Shown here piece by piece: positions 27,430 through 32,877 of a DNA stretch of 32,877 bases. Position 1 is the first letter of the stretch. Each line of letters starts with the position of its first letter. The notes beneath the pieces were generated by a model. The model was not told where the DNA came from, did not search any database, and saw only the letters and a list, made by a program, of their open reading frames with translations. The position numbers were made by a program, and so were the translations under genes. Source of the DNA: a bacterium. Lineage in GTDB: Bacteria; JAJRZV01. The DNA is taken from the NCBI GenBank assembly GCA_024275095.1, contig JAJRZV010000075.1, forward strand, positions 1 to 32,877. Reading direction: 5' to 3'.

Positions 27430-28698
27430 TCAGACTTTTTCTATCCCGGGGTTCTTTTTGATTGAGCAGTACTCTCCACACATTGTGCACACGTCGTTAA
27501 TGGAAGGAGGAGCTGAGGCTCGGAGTTTTCTTGCCCTGGTAGGGTCTATGGCGAGTTGAAATTGCCTGTCCCAATCGAGAAGTTTTCGCGCTCGTCCCAT
27601 TGCATCGTCTCTTTCGCGTGCGCCGGGTATCCCCTTCGCGATATCACCCACGTGTGCTGCAATACGCGTTGCCACAACGCCCTCTTTTACTTCTTCCACA
27701 TCGGGGAGCTTCAGGTGCTCAGCTGGCGTGACGTAACACAAAAAGTCAGCTCCCTTTGCAGCGGCGATGGCCCCTCCGATGGCTGCCGTAATGTGGTCGT
27801 AACCAGGAGCAATATCCGTGACCAGTGGGCCAAGCACGTAAAATGGAGCACCATGGCATAACTTTTTTTCTATAAGTACATTTGTTTCAACCTCTTCTAT
27901 TGGAATGTGTCCCGGGCCTTCAATCATTACCTGAACTCCCGCATCCCAGGCACGTAGGGTCAACTCACCAAGTATGTTGAGTTCTTCGATCTGGGCCATA
28001 TCCGTGGCATCTGCAAGGCAACCGGGCCTGAGCCCGTCGCCCAGGCTCAGGGTAACGTTGTGTTCCCGTGCAATGGCCAGTATTTCATCGAAATATTCGT
28101 AGAGTGGATTTTCACGGTTGTTTGTTCCCATCCATTCAGCAATCAGAGAGCCTCCACGGGATACAATTCCCAGTACTCTGGGATACATGCGAAGTTTTCG
28201 CAGTGATCCCCTGGTAACACCGGAGTGAATGGTCATGAAATCCACCCCCAGCTCTGCCTGCCTGCGAATTACATCAATAAGTTCTGAAACGGTCAGGTCA
28301 GTAAAGGCTTTTCCCTTCATGCGTGCGGTTACCGCTGCCTGATACAGGGGAACCGTGCCGACTGGGACCGGGGATACGTCAAGCATGGTTTCGAGGATAT
28401 GCCATACATCTCCGCCTGTGGAGAGGTCCATGATTGTATCGGTACCTGCTTCTACAGCCGCGGAAAGTTTGGCAATTTCTTTTTCCAGGTCCGCGATATC
28501 AGGGGATGTACCAATATTTGCGTTAACTTTTGTGGAAAGTTTTTCACCCACTCCCACGGGCTCAATGGCTTTACGTCTCGAGGAATTTTTCAGAATGACG
28601 GCCCTGCCTGCGTCGACAAGTTCTTCGAGCTCGCGTGCATCAATCTTTTCCTTCGTGGCCACGAGGAAAATATCTTCTTTTTTTACCGGAAATCTCAT
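27430..28698 (-). CDS. thiC: Phosphomethylpyrimidine (HMP-P) synthase ThiC, short form
   Basis: 422 aa; VILKNSSRRKAIEPVGVGEKLSTKVNANIGTS, DLSTGGD, IEGPGHIP, CTMCGEYCSIK cluster motif. Confidence 0.95.
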   Translation of the reverse strand: MRFPVKKEDIFLVATKEKIDARELEELVDAGRAVILKNSSRRKAIEPVGVGEKLSTKVNANIGTSPDIADLEKEIAKLSAAVEAGTDTIMDLSTGGDVWHILETMLDVSPVPVGTVPLYQAAVTARMKGKAFTDLTVSELIDVIRRQAELGVDFMTIHSGVTRGSLRKLRMYPRVLGIVSRGGSLIAEWMGTNNRENPLYEYFDEILAIAREHNVTLSLGDGLRPGCLADATDMAQIEELNILGELTLRAWDAGVQVMIEGPGHIPIEEVETNVLIEKKLCHGAPFYVLGPLVTDIAPGYDHITAAIGGAIAAAKGADFLCYVTPAEHLKLPDVEEVKEGVVATRIAAHVGDIAKGIPGARERDDAMGRARKLLDWDRQFQLAIDPTRARKLRASAPPSINDVCTMCGEYCSIKKNPGIEKV

Positions 28699-28716
28699 CT
28701 TACTTTCACCTCGTTA

Positions 28717-29547
28717 CTAACACATTTTACCACTGATTAATGTATTGAGCATACGGTGGTGTGTGTCACACAGGTTAATACTTCGGGAGGCATGGACGCG
28801 GATAAGGTCTTCCTGAAAGTGAAAGTTATACAGACGACACTCAGGAGAGGAACAGAAACCTTCGCCCAGCAACTGGTAGAAAATTGCCTGAAGTGCACAT
28901 CCTGCTGCGACAACAGCAATGCGCGGATCTCCATGCGCTAAATATTTTCCACTGTGGCGGACTTTCGCGATGGCATCTGCCACGTCTGCCTGTGCTAAGG
29001 TGGACATCTGTAACCTGTCCAGATAGTATGAACGGGGTTTTGCGGGACCTTCTACAAGTCCTCCAATGGAAATGACAGATGGCTGCCAGAGGATAAGGTA
29101 TCGGGCATGATAACGCAGGTCATTTTCGTCGTATGTCATAAGAAGCTGATCAGTTATTACAATGCAGGTTGTGTTAAGCGAAGCTTTTATTTTTCTATTC
29201 ACAATTTCCCATGTCATAACGGCGTATTCGAATCCATCGTAGGGAACACCGTACGCAGGGGCAGCGTTGTTTACAATGCGCTTTTTTTCATACTGAAGTT
29301 CTACAGGTGTTGGAGTGCGGTTTTTTTCTTGAAATTGTGAGAAAGGATTGATTATTCGCATGAGAACGAGGCGTGTTGCCAGCTCTTCGTACTGTTTTTC
29401 ATCGGGAAGAGGAAAAAGGGGAATGCATGATTTTACAGTGATGCCGAAGATAGAATGTAGCTCTTTTGCTATTTCGCCGCTCAGGCGCTCTCCTTCTGAG
29501 CCTTCGAAAAAGAAGTAGACGGAGAAACTATCCTTACTTGGAATCAC
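28717..29547 (-). CDS. Archaemetzincin-like protein with degenerate catalytic motif, thiamine-operon associated
   Basis: 276 aa; C-terminal [47 protein letters not shown] resembles archaemetzincin HExxHxxGxxHCxxxxC...C..C but lacks the catalytic residues; overlaps thi4 by 14 bp. Confidence 0.65.
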   Translation of the reverse strand: MIPSKDSFSVYFFFEGSEGERLSGEIAKELHSIFGITVKSCIPLFPLPDEKQYEELATRLVLMRIINPFSQFQEKNRTPTPVELQYEKKRIVNNAAPAYGVPYDGFEYAVMTWEIVNRKIKASLNTTCIVITDQLLMTYDENDLRYHARYLILWQPSVISIGGLVEGPAKPRSYYLDRLQMSTLAQADVADAIAKVRHSGKYLAHGDPRIAVVAAGCALQAIFYQLLGEGFCSSPECRLYNFHFQEDLIRVHASRSINLCDTHHRMLNTLISGKMC

Positions 29548-30334
29548 GGAGCGTATGCAGGGCTACTTCGGCCGCGCGTTTTCCTGACAGAAGCATTCCG
29601 CCGAATGTGGGACCCATACGTGGAAGACCGAATGCCGTCGCTACCGCCATTCCCGTTACGATAAGTCCGGCATGAACCTCTCCTGTGTGTTCCACCAGTA
29701 AATCCTCAGATTTTTCCACCCACATGGCCCCAAATCCTGGAACCTTGAGTACTCCACGTTCTTCAAGTTTTCTTACCACACATGCATCGTGTCCCGTGGC
29801 GTCAATAACAACACGGGACTCCAGCGCAATGGGATCCACACAGGTGATCTCCCGTGGCAAACTGCTGACAGGGGTCCAGTTTACCACCACACCTGCCACA
29901 CGTCCGCCTTCACGCAGGACTACATCGTCGAAAACGGTCATCTGGAGAAATTTGGCTCCCGCTTCACATGCCGAAGCGATAACCTTGGAACATGCATGGG
30001 GGCCATCGGTCACAAACAGTCCTGGAGTGACCTCTTCACACGGGACGCCCAGTTCGCGCAGTACTTCTTCACCGGGATGCCTTACAGTAATCTTGTTCAT
30101 CAGGAACCCACCCAGCCAGAATCCACCGCCCAGATAATTGTTTCGTTCAATAATGAGAACATTGAACCCTTCTTTGGCCAGCTCCCTACCGGCGATAAGT
30201 CCGCTCGGTCCTCCACCTACTATGATAACGTCACTGAAGACATACTTCTGAAAGTCCTGGGCGAATCCAGAAACAATAGCACTGGTTACTTCTTTCTCAC
30301 CTACATCTGAAAAAATCTTTTTTTCATCCCCCAT
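29534..30334 (-). CDS. thi4: THI4-type thiamine thiazole synthase
   Basis: 266 aa; [79 protein letters not shown] upstream. Confidence 0.94.
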   Translation of the reverse strand: MGDEKKIFSDVGEKEVTSAIVSGFAQDFQKYVFSDVIIVGGGPSGLIAGRELAKEGFNVLIIERNNYLGGGFWLGGFLMNKITVRHPGEEVLRELGVPCEEVTPGLFVTDGPHACSKVIASACEAGAKFLQMTVFDDVVLREGGRVAGVVVNWTPVSSLPREITCVDPIALESRVVIDATGHDACVVRKLEERGVLKVPGFGAMWVEKSEDLLVEHTGEVHAGLIVTGMAVATAFGLPRMGPTFGGMLLSGKRAAEVALHTLRDSK

Positions 30335-30354
30335 GATTCACCTCCTCTGAACGT

Positions 30355-30387
30355 GGCATTATATGAATGCCTCTTTTTTACTGTCAA
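30355..30387 (-). promoter_or_regulatory. Consensus sigma70 promoter for thi4 with a palindrome over the -10
   Basis: Minus strand TTGACA (30382-30387), 18 nt, TATAAT (30358-30363); inverted repeat GGCATT-N5-AATGCC at 30355-30371. Confidence 0.8.
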
Positions 30388-30473
30388 TGTACTGAAAACG
30401 ACTTCAACACTGTTTCGAAAATTAAATCTGAAAATGAGGACATTTGCTTTTATGTTCATTAAAATGATTTTTC

Positions 30474-31478
30474 ATGTGGCCTGACAGAGACGTTAAACGC
30501 AGGTTTGTCATTGTCGGGGGGATGGCGATCCTTGTTTTTGTGGTGGGCACGGGAGGTTATATGGTTATTGAGGGATGGAATATTACTGATGCCATGTACA
30601 TGGTAATTATTACATTGAGTACAGTAGGGTACAGTGAAACACATCCTCTATCCTTCCCGGGTCGTGTTTTTACCATGTTTCTTATTCTTGGTGGTACCGG
30701 CACGCTGCTTTATGCCATCAGCTCTGTTACTGTACTTTTGGCCGAAGGCGAACTTCAGAAATTTCTCAGGAGGCGTCGTATGGATAAAAAAATTGGCCAG
30801 ATGAGGGATCATTACATTGTATGCGGCGCAGGAAAAACGGGAATTCATGTGATACACGAGCTGGCAAAGACAAAACATGAATTTGTCGTGGTGGAGCGTG
30901 ATCCTGAAAAAATAGAGATGCTGGGTGAAGAAGTGCATGTTATTCAGGGTGATGCCACTCAAGATGAGGTGCTGAAGATGGCGGGAGTGGAGAGGGCCAG
31001 AGGTCTTGTCACGTGTTTGCCAAACGATGCAGATAATCTGTTTGTTGTGCTTACGGCAAGGGGACTCAATCCTTCTCTACGGATCGTCGCCCGTGCCAAT
31101 GACGAGGAGTCCTATAGAAAGATTTTTAAAGCCGGGGCTGATTCGGTGGTTTCTCCAAATTTCATCGGGGGATTGAGGATGGTGTCTGAGTTAATACGGC
31201 CTACCGTTGTTACTTTTCTGGATACGATGTTGAGGGAAAAAGGAACCCTGAGAGTGGAAGAGGCCACTGTTGCAAAAGGCTCAAAATACGTGGGCAAGCG
31301 TCTTCAGGAAGTTCCTCTCAGGGATAAAAAAATTAATTTACTGGTGGTGGCTATAAAAAAAGATGGTGACTACATTTTCAATCCCCAGGCTGATACAACA
31401 CTCGAAGCCGGAGATGTACTTGTTGTGATTGGTGAGATTGATGATGTGAAGAAACTCAGAAAAATGCTTACACCGTGA
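30474..31478 (+). CDS. Two-TM potassium channel with C-terminal RCK (TrkA_N/TrkA_C) domains
   Basis: 334 aa; pore ITLSTVGYSETHPLSFPGRVFTMFLI; RCK HYIVCGAGKTGIHVIHEL...VIQGDATQDEVLKMAGVERARGLVTCLPNDADN. Confidence 0.93.
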   Translation: MWPDRDVKRRFVIVGGMAILVFVVGTGGYMVIEGWNITDAMYMVIITLSTVGYSETHPLSFPGRVFTMFLILGGTGTLLYAISSVTVLLAEGELQKFLRRRRMDKKIGQMRDHYIVCGAGKTGIHVIHELAKTKHEFVVVERDPEKIEMLGEEVHVIQGDATQDEVLKMAGVERARGLVTCLPNDADNLFVVLTARGLNPSLRIVARANDEESYRKIFKAGADSVVSPNFIGGLRMVSELIRPTVVTFLDTMLREKGTLRVEEATVAKGSKYVGKRLQEVPLRDKKINLLVVAIKKDGDYIFNPQADTTLEAGDVLVVIGEIDDVKKLRKMLTP

Positions 31479-32686
31479 TGAAGAGAGCAATTGTCCTTGC
31501 AGGTGGTGGCGCGCGAGGGGCATATGAAGCCGGGGTTCTCCTTTACATCAGTGAGCATTTTGCTCGCGCAGGCGGTTTGCTCCCTTTTGAGATCGTTACA
31601 GGGACATCGGTTGGAGCCATACACGCCTGCTATCTGGCATCACGGGCAGGAGATTTCAGAAAGGGAGCTGCTGAACTTGTCAAATTATGGCGTTCGTTGA
31701 ATTTTGCAGATGTTCTTTCCTCCAGGTTTTCTGGAGCCCTCGAATATCCTTATTACGAAATCAGGTCACGTGTTAAGTTTCTGAACCCACGGCGATTACC
31801 TCGAAAGATGGGTGGATTGTTTGACACAACCCCTCTCGAGAAAATGGTTCTCAGCGAGGTAAAATGGCGTTCTATTTCTCATGAAATTCGGAATCACCAT
31901 ATCGAATCGCTTGGGGTAACCGCCACTAATTTGTCCACTGGTTCAACGGTTGTTTTTGTAGAGACAGCACTTCCTGAAAATGAGGTGCAACTGGATGATG
32001 ATTTGACTCATTTTCAAAAAGTGCGCATACGGCCTCTTCACGCCCTTGCTTCGTCTGCAATACCTTTCCTGTTTCCTTCTGTCCGCATCGGCAATTCCTA
32101 CTACGCAGATGGCGGCGTGAGAATGATGACACCGTTAAGGCCGGCTATTCATCTGGGTGCAGAGGCTGTGCTGGCCATTTCACTGAAAAGCGCGGAAAAA
32201 GTTCACGTGAATCGGTCCCGTGTTGCCTGGATGCCACCATCGCGCATGGCCGGGAAAGTACTCAATTCTTTTTTTATTGACCGGCTTGAGGCAGACGCAA
32301 GATTTGCTTCACTCATTAACGATATCCTCCTTGCGGGCGAACACGCGTGTGGCCGAAAGTTTAAAGATGCACTTATAAAATTGCGCCGTTCCACCGGAAA
32401 GAAGCCGTACAGACCGGTAAAGGTAATGCTCATAAGACCTTCTAAGGATATGGGGGTTATCGCTGCACAGCATGCAGATAAAATTTCCTTCTCACTGCGG
32501 CCGAGAAAATTTTTCTACTCCTTGTTGGCGAAACTTCTTGTGAACATAGAAGGTGGGGAAGATGTGGACTTCCTCAGTTACCTTCTCTTCGACAGTGCGT
32601 ATGCCAGCAGTTTGATAGATCTCGGTTATTCTGATGCTGAAGGCATGCACTCCCGGCTTGAAGAGTTCTTCGGTGCAAATTCCTGA
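31475..32686 (+). CDS. Patatin-like phospholipase family protein (start ATG 31478 or GTG 31475)
   Basis: GGGARGAYEAGVL oxyanion hole, GTSVG nucleophile elbow, DGG dyad motif; overlaps the K+ channel stop. Confidence 0.93.
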   Translation: MMKRAIVLAGGGARGAYEAGVLLYISEHFARAGGLLPFEIVTGTSVGAIHACYLASRAGDFRKGAAELVKLWRSLNFADVLSSRFSGALEYPYYEIRSRVKFLNPRRLPRKMGGLFDTTPLEKMVLSEVKWRSISHEIRNHHIESLGVTATNLSTGSTVVFVETALPENEVQLDDDLTHFQKVRIRPLHALASSAIPFLFPSVRIGNSYYADGGVRMMTPLRPAIHLGAEAVLAISLKSAEKVHVNRSRVAWMPPSRMAGKVLNSFFIDRLEADARFASLINDILLAGEHACGRKFKDALIKLRRSTGKKPYRPVKVMLIRPSKDMGVIAAQHADKISFSLRPRKFFYSLLAKLLVNIEGGEDVDFLSYLLFDSAYASSLIDLGYSDAEGMHSRLEEFFGANS

Positions 32687-32701
32687 CGTACCTGAACTGT
32701 T

Positions 32702-32877
32702 TCATTTAGCCTGGAAGTTTTGAAGTGTGTTTCCCTGGGGGATTCCTGTGGTTGATTGCGGATACGTGCGGAGCATTTGCTGAACCTTTTTTATTACGTA
32801 GTCCCACAAAATATTTACCTGGTACTCCCGTTTTTTTGCCTGAAGCCAGGCCTGAAATGGAGGAGATGAAGTTGAAA
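32702..32877 (-). CDS. C-terminal end of an unidentified CDS running in from the right edge
   Basis: Open minus frame to the edge: STSSPPFQAWLQAKKREYQVNILWDYVIKKVQQMLRTYPQSTTGIPQGNTLQNFQAK-stop; convergent with the patatin gene. Confidence 0.45.
   Translation of the reverse strand, partial: STSSPPFQAWLQAKKREYQVNILWDYVIKKVQQMLRTYPQSTTGIPQGNTLQNFQAK

Noticed and set aside
27430-28698. ThiC paralogue acting as BzaA/BzaB/BzaF (5-hydroxybenzimidazole synthase), given the nearby B12 operon
   Set aside because: Same-strand run with thi4 under a shared promoter favours ThiC; no cobalamin riboswitch precedes it. A diagnostic residue comparison would be needed to reopen this.
1-32877. CRISPR arrays, transposases, integrases, prophage or toxin-antitoxin islands
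   Set aside because: No regularly spaced repeats, IS-type terminal repeats or recognisable mobile-element proteins were seen; the content is ordinary chromosomal operons.

Overview
Dense bacterial chromosomal window, mostly operonic and mostly minus strand, with many 4-bp or larger overlaps between neighbouring genes. Minus strand from right to left: (i) the C-terminal end of an unidentified CDS at the right edge; (ii) a thiamine block, thi4 - archaemetzincin-like protein - thiC; (iii) a cobalamin riboswitch followed by an uptake operon, btuF-btuC-btuD-TonB receptor-beta-propeller lipoprotein; (iv) a tRNA with anticodon CAT; (v) a GHL-type TIM-barrel lipoprotein, a small membrane protein and a GMC oxidoreductase; (vi) a long run, hsp20-lon-thiL-two CNNM/CBS proteins-cheR, then mcp-cheW-cheY-cheA-cheC-cheD-larB-larC, with larC running off the left edge. 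Plus-strand genes: a BASS-family transporter, a B12-binding-type radical SAM protein, a small outer-membrane-like protein, an RCK-type K+ channel and a patatin-like lipase. Best leads: a BtuG-like beta-propeller lipoprotein coupled to a BtuB-like receptor under a B12 riboswitch; a predicted catalytically dead archaemetzincin-like protein between thi4 and thiC; an archaeal-type THI4 carrying the Cys of the suicide enzyme class; a consensus promoter with a palindrome over its -10 upstream of thi4; and a sigma32-like promoter upstream of hsp20-lon. All family calls come from reading motifs by eye; no database search was run.
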